A DNA stretch of 64,000 nucleotides from Spirodela intermedia (lineage: Eukaryota > Streptophyta > Magnoliopsida > Alismatales > Araceae), in the NCBI GenBank assembly GCA_902729315.2, contig LR746269.1:5301501-5365500 (forward strand), read 5' to 3'. Shown in pieces: positions 1 to 12,545 of this stretch. The position numbers and the translations under genes were made by a program. The notes below the pieces were generated by a model. The model worked only from the letters and a program-made list of their open reading frames with translations, was not told the origin of the DNA and searched no databases. The stretch's first letter is position 1; every line of letters begins with the position of its first letter.

Positions 1-2333
1 TTAAGTCAACACTTGCTTCAAAGGCTCTCTCTCTCCTTTGGGTTGGTATCAAGATGGTAAGTTGAGAGAGGCTTGGGTTAAGGCACATGGTGTTAAGAGC
101 TTGTTAGTGTCCTATGAAGGGTGCAGTCTCAAATGAGACTAGTATGTGCTGACTAAATCACACAATTTTGAGAGACTTATTGTGCCCTAAATGTTATGAT
201 CTTTGTAGAGATTGGACTTGTGTGATTGGTCTGATAATCCCAAGAAATCAACATGAATTTTCAATAGAAAATAGTGAACTCTGGTATGAAAAATTCTCTA
301 AGACTAGATGTAGTCTAAAGAATGGTGAGCCAATCTAAAAACTTTATGTCCTTAATGGTGATGAGAGAGTCAAGAGGAAACCCACATAGAGAGAGAAACC
401 ATTTTAAATAAATTAGTACGCATAGTAAAGAAGTTGTGTAAGTGTTCATGCTAACATATGCACTCATAAAAAAATAAAAGAATGGAGCATAAACCATAAG
501 AAATCAATTCATCCCCCCTTACCCTCTTTATATTTCACTTGACCTCATTGAACCCTTCAGCCTAATAATTGAAATTTCTTGTATGGGTGAGGAAAGAATT
601 TTATCAACAACATAGTCCTTCTCTATCAAAAACACCTCTCAGCAAACCACACATCCACAAAAAAGTAGGCAAGGGAAGAGGCATCAGCAAATCTATTCAT
701 GGTCATTATATTCCATGTTTTGGTCAAGAATACAATCTACCCTCATGTGGTTGGCCACACTCACATCACTAAGGCATATTGGAAGCAATCATTGCTTACA
801 ACAACTTTTTTTTAATCTAAGCATGGCTCCTACAAACTTCAGATGCCCATGTTTAGTGGTGAAAATCCAAAAAGATGGGTTTCTTAAACTGAGCTATATT
901 TGTTGTGTCCATCAATTGACAAGCACTAAGAAACTAACCACAACTAGAATGAGACTCAAAGGAAAGATTGTAGTACAGTATAAATAGATGACAAGGCAAG
1001 AAACTGTCAAAGAAGATTTTCAGCACCAAGTATTGGAGTGTTTTTAGTGATGACTAATCGTTGTTAATTTTGTCAATACTTCATGAATATCAAATGATAG
1101 GGTTTCATGATTAAATATTGTGAAATTTTTCAGCTCATAAATATAATAATTCATGAATTTCTTGATCCAATCTTCAAAAATCAGTTTCTCAATAGATTAA
1201 AAAGAGATGTTTAAGCTGAAGCATGTCTCCTAGAAGCCAATTTTGATACTAATATGATGGGACCCCTAACTCAAAGTGAGAGCTCTCAAATTTCAATGAA
1301 GAGAGAAATTATGAAATGATAAGGGAAAGAAAGAGGACTTTAGTTTTGACAAACATAAAGAACCTGCACTTGTGATAACAAGAGAAGGGCCAAGGTAGAC
1401 CCTGAAAGAGGAATTCCTCAAATACAATCACCACTTCAAGAGGGCAGATCTTTAGGGGTTCTCATCAAAAACTTCTCACACTTTTCCACCCCTCTCCCCC
1501 GTCCAAATGAGGAATCCTTTGTTAGATCTAAATGATCTTGTGTTGATGTAGATAGAGAATGACAAAACATAATGAGAATGAATTGAAACCATACTTGAAT
1601 CCATAAAGGCGCAAATATGAGGATGACCTTCTAGATCAACGTAGGGGAGTCGTCCAATGACTTGTTCTAGAGAAATGAAATGTTCTAAGAGACATAATGT
1701 GTGACTCAAGAACCATGAACCCCATTTATAAACAAGAGGTGGTTAACCTCTTGGTGTCTTTTTCTAATTTAGCCCAGCATCAAGGGGGATGAATCCTATC
1801 ATTCATCCATCAAGAAGATTTCCCATAACAGACTTCATAAGTTGTACTAAAATTTTAGAAGAATAGAGGAGAAATCTGGAAGCCAGCCGGTCTTAAGGAA
1901 AAACTTTTGTCTAGGGAACTGGTAAAGGCCAGAGAAAAAAAGTTCACAGTTATGGAATTATGAGCCAGTGAAATAATGGTTTTGAGATGAAAACACGTAA
2001 ATAAATGATTGGATACTGGTAAACTGGTTTCATCTCTAGTTACTACAACGCAAGAACCACACCCTTCCCCATGTAGGAAAAAACAGTGATCATCTCCAAA
2101 AAGACTAGAATCAGTCGACCCAAAAGCTCTGTTTGCGGATAAAATGGTGGGGACAAATTATAATCTAGCGCAGATCCTCCTAACTGCGAGCTTTCAAAAT
2201 TTTCAGAGGTACGCAAGGGAGAGCTCCGAGAAAGATCCAACGAGAATCGGACAGGCGGCAAGAACGCAGAGAAGGAAGAGATGGAGTCGTCGAGATGTTG
2301 AGGGGGGGGGTTTGGTTATAGAGGATTCCATAC
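1..2333. other. AT-rich intergenic DNA, no gene recognised
   Basis: No open frame here resembles a known protein family. Two short plus-strand frames (569-772 and 715-987) have no recognisable domain. A pyrimidine-rich motif near 505-530 (attcatccccccttaccc) resembles text often seen at the edges of old plant retroelements, but no LTR pair or coding remnant supports that. I looked for a CCR-like exon 2 belonging to the orphan exon at 2334-2448 and saw none. Confidence 0.5.
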
Positions 2334-2448
2334 TTGGGTCTCGGACTATTCTGTGGACGACGAACCCCTTGGAGAGGAGAAGCTTCACAAGCCATGAGGC
2401 GGCGAAGCCCCCCGCGCCAGTCACACAGACCCTCCTCTCCCCTACCAT
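2334..2448 (-). pseudogene. Orphan first exon of a CCR-like reductase
   Basis: The minus strand from ATG at 2448 to 2334 is a 115-nt exon of exactly the same length and phase as exon 1 of the intact gene at 4266-7137. It encodes the NADP-binding start ([16 protein letters not shown]) and ends at an equivalent donor (CCAA|GTATGG). The frame is open and the Rossmann glycines are intact. No matching exons 2-6 occur in the 2.3 kb to the left, so it is either a stranded duplicate or the first exon of a gene that continues past the window edge through a very long intron. It lies 3' of the intact gene on the same strand, consistent with tandem duplication. A stranded duplicate is more likely. Confidence 0.6.
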
Positions 2449-4265
2449 TCCCCACTGCCGACCTCTCCCCTTCGCTTTTGACGTGACTCAGTCATTGTAT
2501 ATTAAATCACACAAATATAAAATTTATAAAACAAAAAAATATGAATTTTTGGATATTTAGAAGTATTTCTAAATAAATATATCAATTATAATTCAATAAA
2601 AAATCCAAAAATAGTGGTAATTTTCCAAGTCGATCACAGGGATGTAATATAATATCTGGTTATTATTCAAAAAAATTCTCAATGAATACGATTTTCTATG
2701 AATTTTATACTAGGAAAAAAAAAGGAAATATATTTAAAATTCACGAAAAAGAGAAATAAGGGTGCGGATGTCAAGATGACGTCAGTGCCCGGCAAACGCG
2801 AATCGGACGAAAATAGAGTTCTGCCTAGCGATTCTTACGTAAGTGTTTACAGACGATTTAATTGATCAAATTAAGATCTGTAAAAGCCGAAAGAATCGTA
2901 ATAGAACAAAGTATATTTTGGTAAATTAAAAACACAAAAATTATCACTAAATGAAGCGTAAAGTAAATTGAAAGCAGGCCCGGCTGGCCAGCGGGTCCTC
3001 CCATTTTGCAATATTTTTATTTTTCTTTCTTGTTCTTTATTTATCTCAAAAGTAAGACTGTAAAAATCATATAAAATCACATAATTACCCAAAAATTCAC
3101 GTTAATCAACTAAAAACCACAAATCATACTTTAACACAAATATAAGTCTATTTAACATGAGTTAAGACTGAAACTATATTATTTACTAATTATTAACTCA
3201 TGATAATGAAGACTTATCATCTTTCCTCTCTTCACTATCTCACGACGCTCACAATTCCTTATCTCTTCCTCACTATTTTCTGTTGTAAACATCAAGTGAG
3301 TGCTCTCATTACGTATAGTATAAATGTAAGAAACCGACTCCTTAGGGAATCCTAATCTACCATAGGATAGAAGTGCAGAAATAGTGTGATATCATCTTAC
3401 TTCGTGAATATTTCAGATTATTTTCTAGGTCTTAATAAGATGATAGTCTACAGATGAAGTGCAGAATTTTGAGGGAGTGTGAATATTTGATGTGAAAGTG
3501 GTATATCTAGCTCATATTCCACAAACCATAGTCGCCTAGTTGATAATTTTTTCAACTCATCATATATGTGCTAAATTGATGTCCAGATCCTAATTTGGCT
3601 CTACCCAGGACTAGGCACAGCTTATGAGCCCCACACCGATTATGACCATGTTCTAAGTCAGTCCTTATGTTTCATACCCATATAACAGATCAACATGATG
3701 CCAACTAATTCCTCTTCTATTCTTATAAACAAGAACAAGAACAATGAAAGAATGCTCACATATAATTTGGGTAAGAACTCATTAATTAGAGACTGAAATT
3801 GAAGGCCTTCATAGAATTAAGAAACATCCACACGCACACATCCTATTACATAAGCATGATTAGCCTTCTGGTAATGGCACAATAGTTAATTCATGAAAGT
3901 AGATGTCAATATTCGTTGCACAAAAACTTCCTATAAACATTTTATTTTCATCATATTTTACTTCTATTTTTTAAGGTAGTAGGCTCAGGCTGAACTAGAG
4001 TGAAATATTATACAACTTGACAATAACATCTCATTATTCACAATCCAAGATTCATCATCCTTGTCTTCTTGACGTAGGCATGCACCAAACAACTGCGCAA
4101 AATTTTATTTTAGGGTTTCTTCAGTCCAGCAAATTAACATCATGACCTTGTCCATCCTTTGTTCTACCTACCATGGTGAGATGGCCAGTCCAGTGCTTTT
4201 CAGCTTCAAGCATAACTGTTGTCTTGGGCAAGAATGTGCGAGCACGAGAGTTCTCATACACGTCT
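2449..4265. other. AT-rich intergenic DNA between CCR-like copies
   Basis: No gene is supported. The segment just left of 4266 is the 3' flank of the intact CCR-like gene. The rest is AT-rich, with several poly(A)/poly(T) runs and no recognisable domain in any frame. Confidence 0.5.
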
Positions 4266-7137
4266 TCAATTCACATCCAGCAGGCTTTTCTCCAGGAAAT
4301 CTTCCACATTATCTCTAATGGATTCTTCTATCGTCCTGTAAGTCCAACCCAACTGCTTTAGCTTCTCTGAGCTCAGTTGATGATATGGCTTTGCCTCATA
4401 AGGACTGCAATTAGAAAAACCCACATATGTCATGAAGGGAAGGAAATAAAACTATCTTATGATATGCATGCATATAGAATTACATTCCATATCACCAGAG
4501 AATGAAAAGCATACCAATCTGGGTAAGGAAAATGTGGATACATGCTCTTCAATTTGCCAAGGAAATCACACGTCTCTATCCAGTAAGAACTGCATATATA
4601 TCTTCCACTGGCCTCTGGCTTCTCATAGACGAGAAGTAGTGCATCGGCAACGTCTCTAACATCAACCAAGTATAGAATATGATACGACATTACCAACATC
4701 CGCTTCCCTATTTACACCAACAAAGCACAACAGGAAGCTGAGAAACTGAAGGTAACGAAGAAAAACTGATGGAAGAATAATGTGCAGCACATGTGCAAAG
4801 GCTCAATGCAGAGTAAGAAGTTGACCTATGATAAAATATAACAAGAAATCATCTCCCTAAACATTAGTTGAAGTACGAAATATCATGACAGAATTAATGA
4901 GCTCGTCGTAAAACACTTTCCCCTGTTTGAATGAATTGATTATCTGACGGTTCTTCCACTATGCCTCCAGTGGTTATGACGACAACTTTTAATTGACTTC
5001 AAGCAGAAACTGCAATCCTTGATTCATCTAAAGACGCTAAGTATGCACGCTAAATCCAAGCATCAAAACCATGAAGATGATAATTGGCAGCTTCAGCTTG
5101 GGGAAAACCTTTCAAAAAGTTAATGAACAGCAAGCTACTTCCATTTACTGTTGACTGGAGTATTGGACCGAAAATCAGAGATGGGCAAACCACTACAACA
5201 TCAAGTCCGCTTGACTTGGAATACTCAAGAGCCTTTTCTTCTGCTACTGTCTTGGCAAATTCATACCACATCTGCACCAGATAGATGAAAATGAACAGCA
5301 ATTGTGGCATGACAAAAAACTACAGAATGTAAGTCAATGAAGAGTTGCTTCATGAATGTTCAAAGTATCTGTAAAAGAGTAGAATTCTTCAATTTCAGAA
5401 TACAGTGCCGTATCCCCCAAACAGAGGACAAAATTTTGAGGTTTTATGTGTTAGATCGTTGCTATTTTTCACGATTTTTTTTTTTTTCTGAAACTAAGCA
5501 CAATGCTACAGTCTGTCAATGAAGTAGACTCTCTATTTACCAAGCTTATCAATCTACTCTCATAATATAACAGCTGAGAATAAATTACATTACGCAACAT
5601 CTAGTTGTTACTAGCGAAACTCACCTGAAGACTCTCATCAAAGATGATAGGAAGGCAAATAAGCAACCCACTCCCCAAACTCAATAAACCATGTAGGTGC
5701 ACGGTGTGTTACCTCAGTTTTCCTGCACAATTCCTTGTCTGACCAGCAATTCTCGTCCATTATCTTATCGAATGGCCAATTGGGGTTCAAAACCACAGTA
5801 GCAACAGAGGAAACCAGAACAACCCGCTTAACCTTTGCCTCAGAGCATGCTTTGAGAACATTGAGCGTTCCATCAACCGCAGGGTGAATCATATCTGCCT
5901 GTAATAACATGATGAGAGGAGAAAAGTGACCCAAATGAATTTGATTCCTGTTTAACTTCGTCACCTTCTGAAGTACGGGGCCACTTTAGATAGAACTTAA
6001 GTTGGGTAAACTAGCTGAGATTGTTGAGGGTCAAAGGGCTTACTTTAGGTATGTTAGGGAATAGTCTAGAAGAAAAATATCAACGATGACTAAGTCTTAT
6101 GGATGTGTTTTCTGACCTGATCAACCACCCATTGCTGCCCTATGGAGAATAAACAAGCCGATTATTAAACAAAGTGTAAATAGACAAAACTGAAGACGAA
6201 GAAAGATCTCATTCAAACAATAGTTTGGTATTCACTGTGTTAACTCCCATCCAATAAGCCAAGGGCAACGTGAAAGTAGAGACCAGAAAAAAAAAATAGT
6301 AGATTTTTTAAAAGAGAATGTTTGACGACCACCGTATGGGGATCGGCATAATGCTCACTAAAACAGGTTCGCATGAATACAAAGTTCTTCAAAAATGAAA
6401 TTTTTGTTGTCATGATCAGCTGAATATCTCTAGAGGTTCACATATTTCCCTCGTCACGAAGAAATAATTGTCTTTTGGGGTGTAACCTGGACGGCAATAG
6501 AGAGTCCCTAAAACCAACAGAAAAATCTATTACCAACAATCTTGCCTCGGAATCAAAAGCATTCCCCAAAGGAACTGGGCATGCTGCATGGAAAACTCCT
6601 TCGCACCCAGTCATGGCAGCGGACAAAGATTCATCGTCAAGCAAGTCCGCCTTGAAAAGTTTCAGATTCTGCGCATTCTCCAATCTTTTCAAGTGGACAT
6701 TCTTCGGATCATCTGAAATCAGCAGTCGGATCTCAGGGAAATGTAGACCAAGATATGTGAAAATCATGATGGTATAGTCCTAATACATCCGAAATAATAT
6801 ACACTGAAAATCCCGATTTTGTAGGAGAAAGATGCGGACAGGGTTAAATAGAGCTCAAACGAAAATCGGCAAGAAAAACCTCAAGTTGAAGCTTAAATGT
6901 TAGAAACTAATCGACGAGAGAGGAACGTGTCACCCCCTCGAAAGTGAGCCAAGAAGAATGCCATGATTCCCAATAACACAAGGAAGGGGGATTGGAGGGG
7001 GGAAATAGAGAGTCATCCGTACTTGGGTCTCTCACTGTGCCGTGGACGACGAACTCCTTGGACAGGAGCAGCTTCACCAGCCATGAGGCGGCAAACCCTC
7101 CCGCCCCCGTCACACAAACCCTTCTCTCCCCCGCCAT
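4266..7137 (-). CDS. Cinnamoyl-CoA reductase-like NADP-dependent reductase (complete, 6 exons)
   Basis: Minus-strand exons: 7137-7023, 6712-6546, 5898-5713, 5271-5109, 4707-4515, 4404-4266. They sum to 963 nt (320 aa) in unbroken phase. The protein is an extended short-chain dehydrogenase of the CCR/DFR group. These enzymes act in the cytosol, using NADPH to reduce hydroxycinnamoyl-CoA esters or related carbonyl substrates. The N-terminal nucleotide motif [14 protein letters not shown] is at residues 9-22, the core serines are near 124-125, and the YxxxK pair is Y159/K163 in MWYEFAK. True lignin CCRs carry KNWYCYGK there, so this is better called CCR-like and the substrate is unknown. [14 protein letters not shown] and EASGRYIC are typical of the family. 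Intron 2 appears to begin with GC (GAG|GCAAG) instead of GT, which restores the canonical [13 protein letters not shown] join. The acceptor of exon 5 (AATAG|GGAAG) is the least certain junction. This is the only intact copy among four here. Confidence 0.85.
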
Positions 7138-8565
7138 TCCCCGGGCGTATTGGTGCTGGGGGAGAGATTCGTCAATCTGGGCGTCTATGTAGTGAAGGTT
7201 TGGATATCCCGTCATTTTATAGCCATAAATGCGTCGTAATTTTTCTGGTCGATTGAGGTACCCTAACAAATTCGTTATCTATTTTCTTCCTTTCAAATAT
7301 TAAGTGCTTTACTTTTCACTTATTAGATACTTGGTAAGATAGCTTCTATGTTGACAAAATCATGTTAGAAATAATTCACAAACTTCACATTCCATCAACC
7401 ATTGTGATCTAGTTGGGTTGATACACATTCCATGATTTTATTATTTTATTTTTATAGCATAACCCATTGTGGGCATTAGATTAAATTGGATAGTAGTAAT
7501 AAAAAAATTGAAAATTACGATTAATTGGCATCTCATGAAAGCATATGACAAATTGGCGTTCCTCCCATTATTGTCCACAATAACTAGTAAAATAGAATTA
7601 AGTTCAGACTATATCAATGAACAACTTAAATTGTGCTATTTAGTATTATTTTTCTAAAATATCCATGATGAAATGGGAAAGTTGTCATCGGCCAGGACTT
7701 ATGCTTGGAAGAATAGGGGTGTAGGGTGCAAGAGTTGGCAAGATGGCGGTGACAATTGAAGGGAAAGTGTTTATTTAGGGGAGTGTAGAATGGACTAGGA
7801 GGGCAATGGGAGAATCTGAATAGGGAAAGGAGAAAGTCTCTAGGCCAGAATTGGGTGAGTGGCTAATAACTAGATGGAGAAGAGGCAATGGTTTGTGTAA
7901 ACTTGAATGGTTATACTCCTGTTTTAACATAATTAAAAGAAAATTGAGGGTTGATCAAGTCAACTTACATTGTATGATAAAGATCATGGGATGAAAAAAA
8001 TGAAAAACATTGGGACACCTTTTTTGGCACAAACATTTCATATTACCTCACAACATTTATTCAAGCTTTCATACTCAAGATGGTAGTTCACATGCTTAGA
8101 GAAGCTTTATAGTGGTCTTAAATGCATGGAAATATTCCTTCAAATATAAGATGATAGAGATACATAAGTTCCCCTCATTTTTCCAATCTCTTAGGAAAAT
8201 CATTAGTCAATGTTGGCACATAGTTAGCTTGATGTAATCTTGTCAAATCCAAAAATGTTTATTCGCAAAATTTCAAATACTGATTTTTTAGTAGGGCTCA
8301 AAAAAATCCCAAAATTAAACTTAATTCCTTGACAAATAAATAATATTTGAACAATTTGCCCTACAAAATCTGAACCAAGAACAATCAAAAATTAAGATAG
8401 AAGGAAGGAGTCAAGGCAAGGGAATATGATAGGGTCCCAGCCTTACAAGAACATCAGAAGGAAGGGGGAAAGAGCCCAATGTACGAAATAGAATGTTGCC
8501 ACTAGAATGTTGCAGCGTCAAAGTCACCAAAAGAAGCAAAGTGACAGTCTCAGCATGAGGAAAAC
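7138..8565. other. Intergenic DNA upstream of the intact CCR-like gene
   Basis: This holds the presumed promoter of the minus-strand CCR-like gene and the 3' side of the neighbouring pseudogene. I found no exon 5 or 6 for that pseudogene here, so its 3' part has been lost. No other gene is supported. Confidence 0.5.
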
Positions 8566-10837
8566 CTTTGAAGAAACCGATGAGCAATAAGCTACTTTCA
8601 TTTGTCGTCGGCTAAAGTAATGGACCAAGAACCAAGGATGGGCAAATCACTACAACATCAAGTCCACTTGACTTGGAATATTCGAGGGCCTTCTCTTTTG
8701 CTAGAGTCTTGGCTCAGTCATACCAACTCTGCACCAAAGAGATATCGCAAATTCGCCTTATAAGTGATGATTTACATCAAAGAAATACTCATAGCACAAT
8801 GCATACAACTATGTAGAAATCATGCAATGAGATAATATGGATTATCCAAGACATTCTCCAATGATTGTGAAATATAGGTCAACCAATCCTTGATAATGAA
8901 AATCTGCGTGAAGTGATAAATTTATTTGGTTTAATTTGTTTTTTTTCAACAAGTAAGCAAATTTATGGCTATTTTGCACAAAAAGAGGGCAAATATTCGC
9001 TATGTTTTTCATGGATAGAAACTATGCATATGGTAGAAAAAAAGGGTATATAGATATAGATATAGATCTATATATCAGTGTAACAATCTATTAAAGATAC
9101 TTATTTGCTTCTAGTTTTGAGTTTTTATGATGAAATGAAAACCCTTAGAACATGCACCAGCAATGCAAATAATCACTGTTCTCATTGAGTGTGTGGACGA
9201 AATAAAGTGTCCATTCACCAAACTTACTATTGTCTCATCGTAAGGTAATGGCTGATAGGGCTTTTGTTAAATCTCATTGTTTTGAGTCATCAAAAGAAAC
9301 TGAATGCTCAAACTATATAGCGTAAATGTAAGAAACTGACCACTTATGGAATACTAAGCATAGAATTGCACTGCAACTTACCCTGCTATTTCTCCTGGAC
9401 TCCTTATCAGACCAAGTGTCCTCATCCATGATCTTATCAAATGGAAAATTTGGGTTCCTGAGGACGGCAGCAAGAGATGAAACCATGACAACCCGTCTAA
9501 CGTTTGCCTCGGAACATGCTTTCAGCACATTAAGCATTCTGTGAACCGCGGGACGAACCATTTCTGCCTGCAGCAGCATGAAGAAAGATTAAATGGGAGA
9601 CCGGGACATTCTGATTCGCGGACTGGATTTCCCCACTGGCTGAAAAGGATGGACATTTTCCTCGTAAATGTCAGTGTAAGCGGATGTTGTCAATGAATAA
9701 TCAAGGCAATCCATCATATGTTTACACGATTATCCGGAGGTAGGATAGATGATTACGTAAATTGTTATGGTTGATTAATCTGGGTGATCCTCATCGAGGT
9801 GTAGCCATCTATCTCAACGATATATCGAACATATGCATTCCACAAAAAAGCTGATTGCTTAACATTGTGTCAAATAAGTAAAAATGAAGTAGGGCCATAA
9901 CTCCCATTCAATGAAAAACTTGCGTTCTATGTGATAGCTGCAACTGACAAGGGTAGAATAGAAGGAAAAAAGTAATTTCAGAAAGAAAAAAAAAAGGTTC
10001 GATATATGTGCAAAACCATCATACTCGCCAAGATTGTTCGCATGCATGGAAAATTATATAACACTAAAATCTTCTTACTTCGAAGAAAGAGTAGGGATAG
10101 GAAAAATGGGTTTTAGAAAGAAAAAAATCGATCTACGTGCAGAAGCACCATTTTCATCTGTAATGGTTCGCTTACATGAAAAATCATCTAACACTGAAAA
10201 TTGCTTACTTATGGATGTGACTAAACAGAACAAAAAAGTTAGCTTAACTTTAGCGATCATACCTCGGGGGTCTGCATGGAAAACTCCTTCGCATCCTGCA
10301 ACCGCGACCACCAAGGATTCATAGTCAAGCATGTCTGCTTTGAAAAGTTTCAGCTTCCCCAAATTTTCCATTCTCTTCAAGTGGGCATTCTTCACATCGC
10401 TTGAAAATGAATACACAACCGTTAGAGGACTCATGAGTTGATAACTCTCATTTACACTGGCTCCATTCAAACGAACCTCAAGAGCCATTTCAAAAGTTTT
10501 CTAAAAGGCTCATTTTGCAAGAGAAAGATGCGGATTTTGGAATACATAAACTTTAAGCAGAGACCGGTAAAAAGCTCATTAAATTGAAGTTTAGTATTAA
10601 AACTAAATGAACGAGAGAAGAATATGTTGCCCTCTAAAATGAGAAGCCAGAAGAACCACATAAATTGGCAAGAATACAAAGCTAGAGGTCGCCGAGGAGG
10701 CGGAGTAGAGGGGACTCCCTGCTTGGATCTCTCACTATTCCGTGGACGGTGAAGCCCTTGGAGAGGAGCAGCTTCACCAACTAGGAGGCGACGAAGCCTC
10801 CAACCCGCGTCACACAAACCCTCCTCTCCTTCACCAT
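8566..10837 (-). pseudogene. CCR-like reductase pseudogene (exons 1-4, disabled)
   Basis: Four minus-strand segments match exons 1-4 of the intact neighbour: about 10837-10723, 10400-10257, 9567-9382 and 8728-8566. Exons 1, 3 and 4 keep exactly the same lengths (115, 186, 163 nt). Damage is plain. Exon 1 has a stop where the intact copy has Trp (VAS*LVK). Its donor has become GCAGGG. Exon 2 has lost about a dozen codons after GVFHA. Exon 4 has two in-frame stops (WYD*AKT and PLL*PTT). Exons 5 and 6 are absent. Exon 3 is still open and reads like a functional family member (VVMVSSLAAVL), so parts of the copy decayed unevenly. It lies upstream of and parallel to the intact gene, consistent with an old tandem duplicate. 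Confidence 0.85.
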
Positions 10838-12200
10838 GTCCAGCACCGCTCTTCCTCCCCTCTGTCAGTTATTTGCCTGGTGAGTGCGCCGAGGCTCATT
10901 TCCAACACTTCAGGCTAACATATAGCGGAAAGAGAGAGACAGAGAGAACGTTGACCGAAAGAGAGCGACCATACTCGTGGAACGAATGAGACCTGTACTA
11001 TAGATCGAGACTTACACTCATGGCCATTTAGGTCACGTCATCCATCATGTTTATGTGCAGTTTAGGACTACGGCAAATGTCCTTGCGCCAACATTTCGCC
11101 AAAGTCCTCATCAAATTGTCCATGGAAAAAGCCAACCTTGTATAGGTATAAAATTAGACCACGTTCATGTTTCCACATATTTTGTGGACTTGTTTAATGA
11201 TTTCCTCAGATATTTAAGTTTATAAGGCATGTGGGTTGCTAGTAAGTCTTCTTGACAAGTCAACATTGAATTAAAGAACAAGGAAGATTTGTTCTTCTTT
11301 TCTAGAAAATGGCCATAAATTAGATTAGAGGTTGGAACAAAATATCAAAGTTAATAGATTTATCACTTCATGGAGATTTTCACAATAACATCTTAATATT
11401 TGAAACACCTATGATTGAGTTATTTGTCTAAAAATAATTAAAACAAGAGGATCATAGGTTTAGATATTTTGTATTTTGGAAAATAATTAAAAATATGTAA
11501 TTATTATTAAATAATTTATTATTTAACTAATGTTTGGATGAAATTATAAATTATCAGATCTTGTATATTCATTGTTGCATTGTGTTTTCTGGGACAATAT
11601 AATGAAAAAAAATCACAAAATATATTTAATAACAAAAAGTTAGTTTCTGAACAAAATAAATATATGTCGCAATGGTATATGACACACCTGCCAAGAGACC
11701 TTCTACAAGCAATGGTATATGTTGGCATGAAATAAAATCAAATAAAAAATAAAAAATCTCCTACTACATATCTGAAGAGCAACCTAACAAAAGCTGGTTG
11801 AATTAACAATCTGACTTCACATTTTCCAAGCATCCAACCCATTCTTGGAGAATATGATGGTTCTTCACGTAGACTGACCATTTTCCTTCTAAAAATATGT
11901 TTTTCCTACTTCTCTTCCCTTGTCAGTTTTTAGCGATTAAGGAGAGGGTAAGCCTTTACTTGAATGAGAGTTTTGGTCATACTTCATTTCTGCATATTTG
12001 ACACAGTGTTAAGATATTAGATGTTTTGTGGAACTCATACGTTTGATAGATCATTCACCTAGAAAGCTACACCTTAGGATCACTAAGATTAATAAACCAT
12101 AAATTTCACCTAATCATCTATCATGCCTCCATATTATCTTGTAAACAACTAAGGGCCTGCCTTGGCCGTTTATGCATGGGGTTCACCTTCACCTGCATGC
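10838..12200. other. AT-rich intergenic DNA
   Basis: No gene, RNA or clear mobile element is recognisable. The part just right of 10837 would be the former promoter of the CCR-like pseudogene. Confidence 0.45.
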
Positions 12201-12214
12201 TCAGGGAACATGTC

Positions 12215-12545
12215 CAACCCTTTCAGCTAGTGAGGAAAGCTGGCCAGTGAATCAAAACTCCCCAATCTCTCATTTAATCCGTCTTCATGATGTTGCACGT
12301 AGAAATGATTTCCCCCAAGGTTAACAGAATGCTTAATGTGCTAAAAGCATATTTTGAGGCAAACGTTAGATGAGTTGTCGTGGTTTCATCTCTTGCTGCC
12401 ATTCCCAATTGCCCAAACTGTTCATTTGATAAGATCAATGGTGAGGACACTTATTCTAATAAGAAATCATGTAGGAAGAACAATGTAAGTTACTATTCAA
12501 TCTGGTGATAAGTTAGGATTCCTGAATTGGTCGGTTTCTTAGATT
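12215..12545 (+). pseudogene. Inverted fragment of a CCR-like gene (exon 3 with flanking introns)
   Basis: On the plus strand, 12299-12484 is a 186-nt segment matching exon 3 of the CCR-like genes. It reads MLNVLKAYFEANVR, then a stop, then VVVVSSLAAIPN and CSFDKI. The length equals exon 3 of the intact gene and of the pseudogene. Homology continues into both introns: upstream (cctttcagctagtgagg..., tcatttaatc) and downstream (GTAAGTTACTATTCAATC) resemble the flanks of the minus-strand pseudogene exon 3 at 9382-9567. The acceptor CAG has become CAC and there is an in-frame TGA, so it is dead. It is the only copy in the opposite orientation and no neighbouring exons accompany it. Confidence 0.8.

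Noticed and set aside
7138-8565. Search for exons 5 and 6 of the CCR-like pseudogene
   Set aside because: No DVRDVADAL-like or LGWTYR-like text was found in any frame, so the copy ends after exon 4.
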